DNA of 64,000 nt from CADCWN01 sp046328475 (GCA_046328475.1 JAXLWN010000014.1:46388-110387), one strand, 5' to 3'; counted from the first letter of the stretch, positions 39,918 to 49,718 are shown. The notes: generated from the letters alone by a model not told the origin. Made by a program: numbers and translations.

Positions 39918-41778
39918 TCACTCCACAAAGAACACCAACTCCGGACTCTCCTGGTAGATCGCCCGCCCGTCACCGGTCACCACCGCGATCCGCACCGTGT
40001 GCCGACCCGGTGTCAGTGTCCCGGCGGGCAGTTCCAGCCGGAACCCGGTCTGGGTCAGCCGCGCATCGAAGCGCGACGCCACGTTCGGGCGGTTCTCGCC
40101 GACCAGCACCCAGACCGGTGGCCGCTTGTCGATCGTCAGGAAGACGCCGCCCGCCGGTGTGGGCGGGACGCCGATCGCATCGATCGCCCACCCGGAGAAT
40201 TGTAGCGGTTTGCCCTGCAAAGCGGGGTGCTGGCGAAGTGCCATCGAACAGGGCCAGCGGGCCGGGTAGCCCCATCGATCGCGAAGAGCGCGCCGGGCAA
40301 CGGCGCTGCCGCAGGCTCGCCCGGTCCGGCGCAGTCGCCGGGGGCGCGAATGGCCCCGCACTGGTCGGCGGACCCTCCCGGTAGAGCGCCAGCTTCTCCC
40401 CGGCAAGCTGCGCCAGCCGCAACCGCGCGACCGAGGGCACCGGGTGGAGCGCAGCGCCAGGCAGTCATCCGGGGCATTGGCGAGGTCGCGGGCGCAGGTT
40501 TCCGTCCAGCGCAATTCGGCGTGCAGGTCGCGCATCAGCAGCCCACTCACCAGATTGACCCAGGCGAAGCAGAGCACACCCAGCCCCAGTACCACCAGAT
40601 TCGCCGCAACGACTCCTTTCGCCCGCTCGCCCGCTCGCCCGCTCGCCCGCTCCCCCCACGCCGTCGCCACCACCTGCGCGCCGATCGCCACCAGCGCGAC
40701 CCACCAGAGCAGCGCGAACGTCTGGTAGCGCGACGTGAGCGCCGAACTCTCGCTGGTCGATGCGCGCCCGACCCCGGTCAGCAGCGCGCAGGCGACCGCG
40801 AAGGCCGCAAGGCAGCACCAGGGCAGATACCGCGCCAGATTCTCCCGACCGTGCCCCCTGCCGCCAGGCCACGAACAGATTCCCCAGCAGCACGGCCCCG
40901 CGCTCGCCGCGCCGATCCCGAGCGCCCAGCGGTGGTCGAAGGCGCGACCTTGGTGTGGTCCCAGAACTGCTCCCGCCCGCCGCCGATTGCAGCGTCCCGA
41001 GCGGCGAACCGAGATTCGCCAGCGCATAGGCGAGCAGCCCGCCCGGCGTGATCCCCTGCGTGTTCTGGCGCGGCAGCCCGTTCGCGTAGGTGCCGATCAC
41101 GACGACGGCACACGCCATCCACACCGGCACCTTGCGCCACCCCGCCAGCGCCACCAGCGGCAGCAGCGCCGCCCACAGCGCCAGCCCGTGCAACCCCGAC
41201 CACGACGCCACCCAGGTCGCCCCGACCGCCAGCGCGAACGACGGCCAGCCCCCCCCGCCCGCGCTCAGCGCCCAGAGCGCCAGCGCGCCGCACGCGACCA
41301 CCAGCGCGAACTGGAGCCCGAATGGATTGAGCCACTGGCTATACTGCGACAGCGCGAAGAGGAGCGCGGCGATCGGCGCGAGCAACGCCAGCGCCACGGC
41401 GCGCGACCCGGATGTGCGCCGCGCCGTCGCCCAGAGCGCGGCGCAGGCCCCGGCGACCAGCAGCGGGTTGATCGTCAGCCAGACCCGCCGGTCCCAACCG
41501 GTGGCCTCGATCGCCAGCACATAGAGCAGCCGGGGGAAGACCGTGCGGTGGACCCCGCCGAGCGGCTGCCAGTAATCGGCCCAGGCGGCATTGCCGGCCC
41601 GCGCCTTCATGAAGAAAGCGAAGTGGAAGAGCTCGTCCTGCCAGGGCACCCGCACCGGCGCGACCCAGATCAGCCAGAGAATCACGCCGATCTGGATCGC
41701 CGCCAGCGCGGCGAATGCCGCCGCGATCAGCCGCCGCGCGCCCCACAGCCGGTCCGGTCGCGGGGCGGCGGCGCTCAT
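39918..41778 (-). pseudogene. polytopic membrane protein, glycosyltransferase-like, multiply frameshifted
   Basis: The start at 41778 overlaps the stop of the upstream hydrolase gene by four bases. The N-terminal 250 residues are intact with eight or so membrane segments (IGVILWLIWVAPV, LALLAPIAALLFAL), resembling lipid-linked sugar transferases or a DUF-type membrane protein. From about 40,990 the homology jumps frames at least four times within 120 bp, then again near 40,470 and 40,250, and ends as GDGRAIYQESPELVFFVE. A GAGCGGGCGAGCGG array is read in frame as SGRAGERA (40617-40660). The indels may be sequencing errors. Confidence 0.65.
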
Positions 41779-42443
41779 GCCGTGAGGTTGGCGGCGAGGA
41801 AGTCGATAGTCCGCGACCAGGCCAGTTCGGTCGCCTCGGCGTCGTAGTAATCCGGCTGGTTCTCTTCGACGAACCAGTGGTGCGCGCCGGGGTAGCGGTA
41901 ATCGACGGCATCCGGCACGATGCTACGCCACTGCGCGACAACCTGATCGATCGCCGCCACATCGGCGAACTCGTCCCGGTCGCCGTAATGCCCGATCACC
42001 GCCGCCTTCGTCCCCGGCTCCAACCCGCTATCGTCGTAGAAGAGGGCGACCGCCGCAACCACATCGGGATGCTCGCTGGCGAGCAAACTCGACCAACTGC
42101 CGCCCATCGAGAATCCGACAAGCCCGATGGTCGAACCCCGCACCCCCTGTAGACCCCGCAGATAGGTCAGCGCACCATTCGCCCGGCGGTGCCGCACCTC
42201 GAAATCGGGTCGGCTCACCATCGCCTGCGCCTCGTCAATCGTCGCCGCCGTCTCACCACCATACAAATCCGGCGCGAACACCACAAACCCCGCCGCCGCC
42301 AGCCGGTCGCTCGCCGCCCGGAACGGCGCAGTCAGCCCCCACCAGGCGTGCAACAGCAGCACCCCCGGTCCCGACCCACCCGGCGGCAACGCCAGATATC
42401 CCTGCCCCTCGCCACCTTCGATCGGAAACGTTACCGCTGGCAC
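41775..42443 (-). CDS. dienelactone hydrolase family protein
   Basis: A 222-residue alpha/beta hydrolase. GVLLLHAWWGLT is the oxyanion region. The nucleophile motif is GFSMGG with Ser, where classic dienelactone hydrolases have Cys, and the acid and His are in GDRDEF and GAHHWF. The GTG at 42443 follows GGGAGG. It is coupled to the membrane protein downstream by ATGA. Substrate unknown. Confidence 0.82.
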   Translation of the reverse strand: MPAVTFPIEGGEGQGYLALPPGGSGPGVLLLHAWWGLTAPFRAASDRLAAAGFVVFAPDLYGGETAATIDEAQAMVSRPDFEVRHRRANGALTYLRGLQGVRGSTIGLVGFSMGGSWSSLLASEHPDVVAAVALFYDDSGLEPGTKAAVIGHYGDRDEFADVAAIDQVVAQWRSIVPDAVDYRYPGAHHWFVEENQPDYYDAEATELAWSRTIDFLAANLTA

Positions 42444-42540
42444 ACAACCTCCCTCTATCGGTACGGCCGGGTCACCGACCCGCCCGCGTGGGGACGGCAC
42501 TCGTGCGGGCTACCATCACTCGCCTGCGGGCAGAACTCCA

Positions 42541-42609
42541 CCCTCTCCCTCGCAAGGCGGGTACCCCCCGCAGGGAGGGTGCGGTCGCGCCGCAGCGCGG
42601 GGAGGGGTC
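42541..42609. repeat. degenerate double-hairpin palindrome
   Basis: CCCTCTCCCTCGCAAGGCGGG, then a CCCGCAGGGAGGG part and a GCGCCGCAGCGCGGGGAGGGG part. A diverged relative of the 19865 element, next to the 3' end of holA. Confidence 0.5.
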
Positions 42610-43684
42610 ATCCCTCACTCGCCACCAACGGCACCCTTGTCCCAACCCGGCCCAATTCCAGCACCGCCCAATACAACGCATCGTCGCTGCGCGGCGAGCG
42701 CCCGGTCTTGATCGCCTCGTCCGCTTCCAGCACGATCCGCAGGCACTCGCCCACCCGGTCCTCGCCGATCTGCGACAGTTGCCGCGCCGCATCGCGCAGC
42801 CGGTAGGGCGTCACCCCCAGCTGGCTTGCGACCGCATCGGTCGCCCGCGCCCCGCCGACCGCCCGCAACCGCACCAGCAGGCTGAACTTCGTCGCCAGCA
42901 GCGAGAGCAGCAGTTCCGGCGCGACCCCCTCCTCCAGCGCCGAGCGCAGCAGCGCCAGCGCCTGCCGGGTGTCGCCCACCGCCGCCGCGTCCACCAGCCT
43001 GAAGATGTTCGTCTCGGTCTCCCCGAGCGTCAGCACATCGACCACGCGCGGCGTGATCACCGGCTGCTCGCGGCTGAGCACCGCCGTCGCCAATTTCTGG
43101 ATCTCGGTATCGATTCCCTGGAGATCCGGCAGCTTGGCATCGCGCCCGCGCGGGGCCTCGCGCCAGCCCGAGGGGCAGAGCGCGTCGAGCAACGACTCGG
43201 CCGCCTCCGGACGCAGCGTCGCGCCCGCTTCCTTCGCGCGCCCGATCGCCCAATCGCGCAACTCGCGCCCCAGCGGCGGGTCGAACTTCTCGATCGCCAC
43301 CGCTTTCCCGAGATCCTGCAACGCGCGCCGCAAACCAGCGGGCGGCTCGTAGACCGACGACTCCCAGAGCAGCAGCGTCGTGGTCGGCGGCATCTGCGGC
43401 AGATAGGCGGCCAGCGCCTCGAACGGGTCCGCCGCCTTCGCCCCGTCGCCCTCGGCCCCCTTGCCCTTGGCGTCCTTCCAGCGCGCCAGCATCCCGCGCA
43501 CTTCCACGCAGCGACCGCCCCCGAAGAAGGGCAGCGCGTCGCACGCCGCGCGCAACGCATCCGGCGACGCCTCCTGCGCATCGAGCGACGTGCTGCTGAA
43601 CCCCGTCGGGTCAAGCTCCGCCCGCAGCGCCCGCAAGCGCGCCGCCGAGCGAAACGTATCGGCACCGTGGAGAAGGTAGAGCAT
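42608..43684 (-). CDS. holA: DNA polymerase III delta subunit
   Basis: A 358-residue clamp-loader subunit, AAA+ fold without ATPase motifs, that opens the sliding clamp. LYLLHGADTFRSAARLRAL is the degenerate P-loop start; LPFFGGGRCVEVRG and LLLWESSVYEPP follow in the expected positions; the C-terminal helical domain has TETNIFRLVDAAAVGD and KFSLLVRLRAV. The ATG at 43684 is the likely start. A stretch of KGKGAEGDGAKAAD is an unusual loop insert. Confidence 0.85.
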   Translation of the reverse strand: MLYLLHGADTFRSAARLRALRAELDPTGFSSTSLDAQEASPDALRAACDALPFFGGGRCVEVRGMLARWKDAKGKGAEGDGAKAADPFEALAAYLPQMPPTTTLLLWESSVYEPPAGLRRALQDLGKAVAIEKFDPPLGRELRDWAIGRAKEAGATLRPEAAESLLDALCPSGWREAPRGRDAKLPDLQGIDTEIQKLATAVLSREQPVITPRVVDVLTLGETETNIFRLVDAAAVGDTRQALALLRSALEEGVAPELLLSLLATKFSLLVRLRAVGGARATDAVASQLGVTPYRLRDAARQLSQIGEDRVGECLRIVLEADEAIKTGRSPRSDDALYWAVLELGRVGTRVPLVASEG

Positions 43685-43702
43685 CGGCAAACCAGGGGGA
43701 GA

Positions 43703-43806
43703 AGTGAGAATTAAGAATGGAGAATGTAGAAAAAGTTGGCAGCTACTCAGGTCTGTCGCCTGGCACCGCGCCCTTTCTCAATTCTCACTTCTCAATTCTA
43801 CATTCA
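43703..43806. repeat. AGAATGGAGAATG arrays, inverted pair
   Basis: GAGAATTAAGAATGGAGAATG (split as 7-8 bp words, 43702-43733) faces TCTCAATTCTCACTTCTC units (43774-43803). Same word family as 7300-7396. Confidence 0.8.
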
Positions 43807-43809
43807 GTT

Positions 43810-43979
43810 AAAAAGCAACCCCCACCCTGCCGTGTGCCGTAAAGTCTTGAACCTGCCGAAGCAGGTGGGTAGCCACAACGGCCGACCCTCAGGCCGGACG
43901 AGCAGCCCCCGAAGTTTATACTTTAATGGCTCAAGACTTACACCGGCATCACGCACAGCGTCGGGCTTGCTCTGCCGGG
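43810..43979 (-). ncRNA. candidate 6S-like structured RNA
   Basis: On the minus strand, GTAAGTCTTGAGCC (43941-43928) pairs with GGTTCAAGACTTTAC (43853-43839), extended outward by GCTGTG/CACGGC and AGCAA/TTGCT pairs to a rod of about 40 nt per side. Inside is a tight hairpin CCTGC-TTCG-GCAGG and a CGGCC/GGCCG hairpin. The rod ends in TTTTT (43814-43810), as a terminator would. A TATGCT box lies at 43990-43985. The size (about 165 nt) and rod with an internal bubble resemble 6S RNA, but no primary-sequence match is claimed. Confidence 0.4.
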
Positions 43980-44088
43980 AGTCTAGCATATGAGGGGAGA
44001 GGGGAGAAGGGGGAGGGGCGGAGGGATAAGCGCCACGACGAGCAGTCTTCACCAGCCACAGGATGCCGTAGCACACCCCCAGCGGCGC

Positions 44089-44715
44089 TCACCGCGCGCG
44101 GTAGAACGTGCCGAGGATCGCGCCGTAGGCGAGGTGGGCGAGGAGCACCACCAGCGGCGTCCGCCGCCCGTAGTGCAGCGCCAGGAATCCCGGCGGTTCG
44201 AGCTGCCGGGTCGGCGTCGGCCCCTGCTGCTCGCTCGCCATGCGCGGGTGCAGGCCTGGCAGCAGCGGCAGCGCCGCCGCGAGGACGAAGAGTCCGTGGA
44301 CCAGGCCGATGCCGGCCCCGAGCCACCAGGTCGCGCGGTGCCAGCTCCGGAAGGCGGCGGCATAGACCAAGGCGAACAGCCAGCCATTGACGAGGTGCAT
44401 CCCGAACCCCACGAGCTTGGCGCGGTCCCGGTCGGGGGTGACCATCGTCCCCAGCATGAAGGGGATGCTCATCCGCGACAGGCCGAGCCCCTGACTCGCC
44501 GACATCAGGCCGGTGAGGACCACCGTGCCGACGAAACCCCAGAGCGCGATCCCGCCGCGTTCCGCTTGATGATCCCTTCCAACCGGAACGCCCCATGGTC
44601 CCCAGGCGGCCCACCCCCCCAGCCGGCGGGCCAAGCCAGCGAACGCGCGGCCCGGTTGCAATGGTGCGAAGAAGTCGGGAACCTGCATCAGCCGCTGTGG
44701 TTGCCGCTGCCTCAT
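44089..44715 (-). CDS. polytopic membrane protein
   Basis: A 208-residue protein with about five membrane segments (IALWGFVGTVVLTGLM, GFGMHLVNGWLFALVYAAAF, LGAGIGLVHGLFVLAAALP, LVVLLAHLAYGAILGTFY). The ATG at 44715 overlaps the GH15 stop by four bases, so it is cotranscribed and coupled. The family is not known to me; conserved-looking motifs are GLSRMSIPFMLGTMVTPDRD and QLEPPGFLALHYGRRTP. Confidence 0.65.
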   Translation of the reverse strand: MRQRQPQRLMQVPDFFAPLQPGRAFAGLARRLGGWAAWGPWGVPVGRDHQAERGGIALWGFVGTVVLTGLMSASQGLGLSRMSIPFMLGTMVTPDRDRAKLVGFGMHLVNGWLFALVYAAAFRSWHRATWWLGAGIGLVHGLFVLAAALPLLPGLHPRMASEQQGPTPTRQLEPPGFLALHYGRRTPLVVLLAHLAYGAILGTFYRAR

Positions 44716-46601
44716 GCGCAATCCTCCATTCTCGCTTGCCGCGCGGACGGGTCGGGCTGCCCGCTTGCCGCGCGTGGCTCACCCCGCTGGCACTCGGCGA
44801 GGGTCAGCGCGGCATTGATCAGCCCGACTTGCGTGAAGGCCTGCGGGAAATTACCGAGCGCTGCCCCCGTCGCCGGATCGGTCTCTTCGCCGTACAGCCC
44901 CACGTCGTTCGCGTACGCCAGGAGCCCCTCGAACGCGCGGGCGGCCTCGGCGATCTCCCCTGCCCGTGCCAGACACTCCACCGCCCAGAACCCGCAGATG
45001 CCGAACGCCCCTTCCCCCGCCGGGAGGCCGTCCGTCGCCCCATCCGCGTAGCGATAGACCAGTGCGCCGCGCCCCAGCCGCTCACGGATGCGGGCGACGG
45101 TGCCGCGCATCCGCGGGTGCGCGGCGTCGAGGTAGCCATAGAGCGGCAGGGTCAGGAGGCTGGCGTCCAGGTCGTCGCCATCTAGCAGGCGCGTGTAGCT
45201 GCCCAGTTGCGCGTTGAACCCCCGCGCCTCGATCTCCGCCCGGATCGCGGCTTGCTCCTCCCGAAAGCGATCGGCAGAAGGAAGTTCGCAGTGCCCATCC
45301 TCGTGCAGCGCGACGAGACGATCGAGCGCGACCCAGCAGAGCACCTTCGAGTGGGTATGGTGTTGGCGTCCGGCGCGGCCCTCCCAGATCCCCTCGTCCG
45401 GCTCGCGCCAGCGTCGGCAGACGGTCCGACCGAGGCCGTCGAGCAGGCGCGCGGTGTCGCGGTCGAAGCGCCGACCATCGCGGGCGACGCGCGCGACCGC
45501 GTCGATCAGTTCGCCGTAGACATCGAGCTGGAGTTGGTCGGCGGCGGCGTTTCCGACGCGGATCGGGCGCGAGTCGGCGTAGCCGGCAAGGTGCGGCAGT
45601 TCCCGCTCCGGCAGCCGGGCCTCACCGAAGACATCGTAGACCACCTGCAACTCGGGCCAGGTAAGGCGCGTGGCGTGGAGCAGCCAGCCGAGGAAGGCCT
45701 CGCCCTCCGCCGCAAAGCCGAGGGCGAGGAGCGCGCGGAGAGTGAACGAGGCGTCGCGCAACCAACAGTAGCGATAGTCCCAATTCCGCTCGCCGCCGAT
45801 CCGCTCGGGGAGCGAGGTGGTCGGTGCCGCCACGATCGCGCCGGACGGCGCGTAGGCCAGCAGTTTCAGCGCCAGGGCGCTGCGGACGATCGCCTCGCGG
45901 TAGGGGCCGCGATAGGTGCAGCGGTCCACCCACGCGCGCCACCAGCGCGCCGAGCGCGCGATCCGCTCTCCCGCGTGCTCCCCGAGCGGCGGGAGGACAG
46001 CCGGGGCATCCACGCCGTAGCTGAGCGAGAAATACCGGCGATCTCCGGCGCGGATGCGCGCCCGCCCCGTGGCGCTGGCCCCGTCGCCCGCCAACGCCAG
46101 GGGCAGTTCGCTCATGAGAATGTAAGCGGCCGAATCAGCTTCCCCCCAGATGCCAAACGCGCCCCGATCGCGGAGCGCGGGGTGGTCCCGGCCAGTGCCA
46201 GGGCGCGGCTCGTAGAGGATGTCGAGCGCGAGTTCGCCCGCCAGGCCGACTACCTCGCGCAGTATCTCCTGCTCTGGCACAAGCTTCGCCCGCCGCTCCT
46301 CTTCCGACGCGACCGCCAGCAGATCGCGCAGGGCGACGGTGCCGCCTTCGGCGATGAACGTGGTCTCGACGATGTTCGTGTCTGGTAGGTAGCGGCGCTC
46401 GGCGCGATACGGGTCGGCGGGACGGATGCGGAAGCGCCCGCCGCGCTCGTTGTCCAGGATCGCGGCGAAGAGCGCCGGGCTGTCGAAGCGCGGCAGGCAG
46501 AGCCAGTCGAGCGAGCCGTCGCGCGAGACGAGCCCCGCGCCGCGACAATCGCCGATGAGGGCGTAGTCGCCGATCGGCGTGTCGGTGGCGACGTTGACCA
46601 T
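44712..46601 (-). CDS. glycoside hydrolase family 15 protein (glucoamylase/trehalase-like)
   Basis: A 629-residue cytoplasmic enzyme of the GH15 type found in bacteria, likely cleaving an alpha-glucosidic bond. The N-terminal beta domain has IGDYALIGDCRGAGLVSRDGSLDWLCLPRFDSP; the catalytic (alpha/alpha)6 barrel has NWDYRYCWLRDASFTLRAL, where the general acid Glu lies further on, and DEGIWEGR. The start is ambiguous between ATGs at 46607 and 46601; GAGG sits nine bases before the latter. Trehalose and maltodextrin are both possible. It is first in an operon with a membrane protein. Confidence 0.85.
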   Translation of the reverse strand: MVNVATDTPIGDYALIGDCRGAGLVSRDGSLDWLCLPRFDSPALFAAILDNERGGRFRIRPADPYRAERRYLPDTNIVETTFIAEGGTVALRDLLAVASEEERRAKLVPEQEILREVVGLAGELALDILYEPRPGTGRDHPALRDRGAFGIWGEADSAAYILMSELPLALAGDGASATGRARIRAGDRRYFSLSYGVDAPAVLPPLGEHAGERIARSARWWRAWVDRCTYRGPYREAIVRSALALKLLAYAPSGAIVAAPTTSLPERIGGERNWDYRYCWLRDASFTLRALLALGFAAEGEAFLGWLLHATRLTWPELQVVYDVFGEARLPERELPHLAGYADSRPIRVGNAAADQLQLDVYGELIDAVARVARDGRRFDRDTARLLDGLGRTVCRRWREPDEGIWEGRAGRQHHTHSKVLCWVALDRLVALHEDGHCELPSADRFREEQAAIRAEIEARGFNAQLGSYTRLLDGDDLDASLLTLPLYGYLDAAHPRMRGTVARIRERLGRGALVYRYADGATDGLPAGEGAFGICGFWAVECLARAGEIAEAARAFEGLLAYANDVGLYGEETDPATGAALGNFPQAFTQVGLINAALTLAECQRGEPRAASGQPDPSARQARMEDCA

Positions 46602-46708
46602 GGGCATTATCCTCGGGCAAGTCGGGGTGCCGCGCACGAGGATCGGGGGCACGACCAGCGCGTCGGGCGTGCCCGATGCCACACTCCGCAAGCTGCGTGC
46701 CGCATTCG

Positions 46709-47308
46709 TCAGGAGAACCGCTCTTCCTTCCACGGGTCGGCATTATTGTTGTAGCCCAGCTTCTCCCAGAAGCCGAGCGAATCCTTCGCCATGAACTCCA
46801 GGCCGCGCACCCACTTCGCGCTCTTCCAGAAGTAGCGCTTCGGCACCACCAGCCGCAGCGGCCAGCCGTGGTCGGGCGTCAGATCCTCGCCGTTGCGGCG
46901 GTAGCAGAGCAGCACATCGTCGTCCAGGAAGACATCGAGCGGCAGATTCGTCGTGTAGCCGCCGTCGCAGTGCTGCATCACGAACTTCGCCTCGGGCTTC
47001 AGCGTGATATGCCGCATCAGCTCCCGGACGGAGACCCCCTCCCACTCGCTGCCGAGCAGGCTCCAGGTCGTCACGCAGTGGATATCCGCCGTGACCTTCG
47101 TCGTCGGCAGCACCATGAACTGGTCATAGGTCCAGATCTTCGGCTCATCGACCAACCCCCAGACCCGGAAGTCCCACGTCTGCGGATTGAAGCGCGGCGT
47201 GCGCCCATAGCTCAGCACCGGCCACTTCTCGGTCAACGTCTGCCCCGGTGGGATGCGTTCCTGAATTTCGGGCGGATAGCGGCGCTTGCCCAGGCCACGG
47301 AATATCAC
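46709..47308 (-). CDS. sulfite oxidase-like molybdopterin protein
   Basis: A 199-residue protein of the YuiH/YedY-like oxidoreductase molybdopterin-binding family. The Mo-ligating Cys is in ADIHCVTTWSLLGSEWEG; the cofactor-binding segment is GYTTNLPLDVFLDDDVLLCY and DHGWPLRLVVPKRYFWKSAKWVRGLEF. It has no Tat signal, so it appears cytoplasmic. Electron acceptor and substrate are unknown. A TATACT box lies at 47382-47377. Confidence 0.82.
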   Translation of the reverse strand: MIFRGLGKRRYPPEIQERIPPGQTLTEKWPVLSYGRTPRFNPQTWDFRVWGLVDEPKIWTYDQFMVLPTTKVTADIHCVTTWSLLGSEWEGVSVRELMRHITLKPEAKFVMQHCDGGYTTNLPLDVFLDDDVLLCYRRNGEDLTPDHGWPLRLVVPKRYFWKSAKWVRGLEFMAKDSLGFWEKLGYNNNADPWKEERFS

Positions 47309-47867
47309 AATTGCCCTCCTTGCCCGCCGGGATACGGCCTCGCTGCGCGGAGATCATCGGCCGATCTCCATCGCCAAGTATAGTCCCCACCCTTGCCACA
47401 TTGTTACAGCATCCCGCCCAAACGCCCCCGCTTCTCTCCGCCGCACACCACCCCGCGCAAGGCCACGTTTGCCGCCTCGCAACGCCCCTCCTCGCCCGTT
47501 CGCCCGTTCGCCCCTTCGCCTATTCTCCTGCTCACCTGCTCTCCCGCTCTCCTGTTCAATCTCCGTTATCCCCGTGCCATCTTGTCAAAAAACGCAGTCC
47601 TGCCCCACCTGTATCGCATGGGGTACCGCCGCGCCCCAGTTGAAACAGGACAAAAGTACGCCCCGTAAAGACTTCTGAACTGCGGGTACGGCCAGTACAA
47701 TGAAACGCAGACGCGGAACGACGCACCCGGCACGACGGGCTGCGTCGGGTGTGCCTCCGAGGCACCCCGCAGCGGTTCCGCGCGGCGCACACGAACCTCG
47801 CCGACGAATGCAGCGACCCGGCCAGCGACGCGCTCGGCGACACGCCTATGGAAGCCACGGTGCAGCA
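47309..47867. other. divergent spacer with CGTTCGCCC array
   Basis: About 560 bp between the sulfite oxidase-like gene and the kinase gene. A run of CCCGTTCGCC- and CTCCTGCTCA-type words lies at 47488-47565. The rest shows no supported gene; the kinase ORF is open upstream to 47700 but lacks homology there. Confidence 0.5.
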
Positions 47868-49718
47868 GTGACGGTGATACTGCCCGCCAATTCAATCTCC
47901 CCGCAGCCGCCAGGCGGCCCGTACGAGGGTGCCGCCGACGAGCTGGCGTTGCTGCGCACGGAGAACGCCGAGCTGCGCGCCCTCCTGGCGATCCAGCGCG
48001 ACCTCAGCCACGGCTCCACGCCGAAGGAGGTCCTGCAAGAGGTCGTCGGCCAGGTCCACGCCGCGCTCGGTTGCGACCGCACCTATGCGCTCCTCTGGGA
48101 TCGCGGCAGCGGGCGCTTCACCCCCGCCGCCACCGCCGGGCTCGGCAACGCGGCGGTCACGGCGCTGAAGGATTTCATCCCCGGCACCCAGCCCGTCTCC
48201 GCGCTTGAGCACGCCCTCGCCTCCGAAGGCCCCCTGGCGATCGTCGATGCCAGCGCCAGCGAGCTGATCCCCGCCGAGATGGCCCGCGCCCTCGGCATGG
48301 GCGCGCTCCTGCTCGTGCCGGTCCGTGACCTCGCCCGCGACGCCATCGGCGTCCTCGTGGCCGACTTCGACCGCCCCGCCTCCGGTGCCTCGCCGCTGAC
48401 CTCGTCCCACATCCGCGTCGCCGTGGCGGTCGCCGCGCAGCTGACCCTCCTGCTGGAGAACGCCATCCTCTACGAGCAGCTCCGCCGCCGCACCCTGCGG
48501 CTGGAGGCGCTGAACGAGATCGGCCTCGTCCTCGCGGCGGGGGCCAGCGGCGAGCCGTCGGCCCTCTTCGCCCGCCTGCAACCCCAGGTCGCCGACGTGG
48601 TGGATGGCCGCTGCCTGCTGGCGATCCTCGACGAAGCCCAGGGCCAGAATCGCCGCGAATTGCGCCTGACCATCTGGGCCACCGACGACAACGGCGCGAT
48701 TCGCGCCTATCCGGGCGTCGCGCTCGGGTCCGACGCGCTCTCCGAGGTCTTCCGCAACGGGCGACGCTCGCACATCCCCACCGCCGAAGCCTTCGGCGAG
48801 CAGGCTTCGCTCCCCGCCGAACTCGCCGGGAGCGAGGCGAATCAGACGACCGAATCGGCGATCTACCTGCCGCTGCGGATGCGGCGGCGCACCTTCGGCA
48901 TCTTCGCCGTCCTCAGCGACAAGCCCTACGCCTACGCCACCGAGCAGATCGAATTCCTGACCACCGTCGCCGCGCAGACGGCGGTGACGCTCGAACATGG
49001 CCGTCTCTACGGCCTGCTCCGCGCGAAGGGTGAGTTGCGCCGCCGCCTCCTCGACCAGACGATGCAGGCGCAGGAAGCCGAGCGCAAGGCGCTGGTCGAG
49101 GGCGTGCTCGACGGCGCGCTCCAGGAACTCGCCTCGTGCAGCTATCGCCTCGACCTCTGCGTCCGGCTCTCCGAACTCGGCCGCTACGACCGCCTCAACG
49201 ACGAACTGGGGCAGACCCGCCAGCAACTGGCCGAGCGCATCGAGGATCTGCGCACCCTGATCAGCAGCCTGCGCCCCTCCAATCTCGACATCCTCGGCCT
49301 GCAATCGGTCCTGCGCGACGAGCTCACCGCGTTCCAGCAGCAGACCGGCGTCCAGACCTTCTTCCACGGGCGGTTCAAGGACCGGCTGGGCGGTGCGGTC
49401 GAGACGCGCGCCTATCGCATCGCGCAGGAATTGCTCTCTAACGTGCGCCGCCACGCCCAGGCCAAGAGTGTCACCGTCGAGTTGCGCAGCATGGGCGACG
49501 ATGTCCTGCTCAGCGTGACCGACGACGGCATCGGCTTCAACACCGACGCCGTGCTGCGGCAGAACACGGGCATCGGGCTCCACGCCGTCCGCGAGGGCGC
49601 GGAGATCCTCGGCGGCTCGGCGCACGTCCAGAGTCGCCCGGGCATGGGCACACGAATCGAAGTCCTCCTACCGCGGGCACCGCGCAGTCGCGGCGGCTCC
49701 GGTGGCGGCGAAGCATAG
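47868..49718 (+). CDS. GAF-domain histidine-kinase-like protein lacking the phosphoacceptor His
   Basis: A 616-residue cytoplasmic protein with two GAF-like domains (about 40-200 and 220-390) and a NarL-type kinase core. The HisKA_3 motif, normally EIHDG, reads LVEGVLDGALQEL: Leu414 stands where His should be. The ATPase domain is intact: RIAQELLSNVRRHAQAK (N box), DDGIGFN and GIGLHAVREGAEILGG. It can probably bind ATP and dimerise but not autophosphorylate in the usual way. The start is uncertain; the GTG at 47868 has only GGAAG upstream. The next gene, 14 bp on, is a full kinase. Confidence 0.8.
   Translation: MTVILPANSISPQPPGGPYEGAADELALLRTENAELRALLAIQRDLSHGSTPKEVLQEVVGQVHAALGCDRTYALLWDRGSGRFTPAATAGLGNAAVTALKDFIPGTQPVSALEHALASEGPLAIVDASASELIPAEMARALGMGALLLVPVRDLARDAIGVLVADFDRPASGASPLTSSHIRVAVAVAAQLTLLLENAILYEQLRRRTLRLEALNEIGLVLAAGASGEPSALFARLQPQVADVVDGRCLLAILDEAQGQNRRELRLTIWATDDNGAIRAYPGVALGSDALSEVFRNGRRSHIPTAEAFGEQASLPAELAGSEANQTTESAIYLPLRMRRRTFGIFAVLSDKPYAYATEQIEFLTTVAAQTAVTLEHGRLYGLLRAKGELRRRLLDQTMQAQEAERKALVEGVLDGALQELASCSYRLDLCVRLSELGRYDRLNDELGQTRQQLAERIEDLRTLISSLRPSNLDILGLQSVLRDELTAFQQQTGVQTFFHGRFKDRLGGAVETRAYRIAQELLSNVRRHAQAKSVTVELRSMGDDVLLSVTDDGIGFNTDAVLRQNTGIGLHAVREGAEILGGSAHVQSRPGMGTRIEVLLPRAPRSRGGSGGGEA

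Noticed and set aside
43900..43935. Possible SRP RNA motif (CAGGCCGGACGAGCAGCC) on the + strand
   Set aside because: It is close to the SRP helix-8 consensus, but lacks the GGAA loop and the flanking strands do not pair as they should; the minus-strand fold with a U tract is better.
47700..47867. N-terminal extension of the first kinase-like protein
   Set aside because: The frame is open but Arg/Pro-rich with no domain; the GTG at 47868 begins just before the coiled coil and GAF region.
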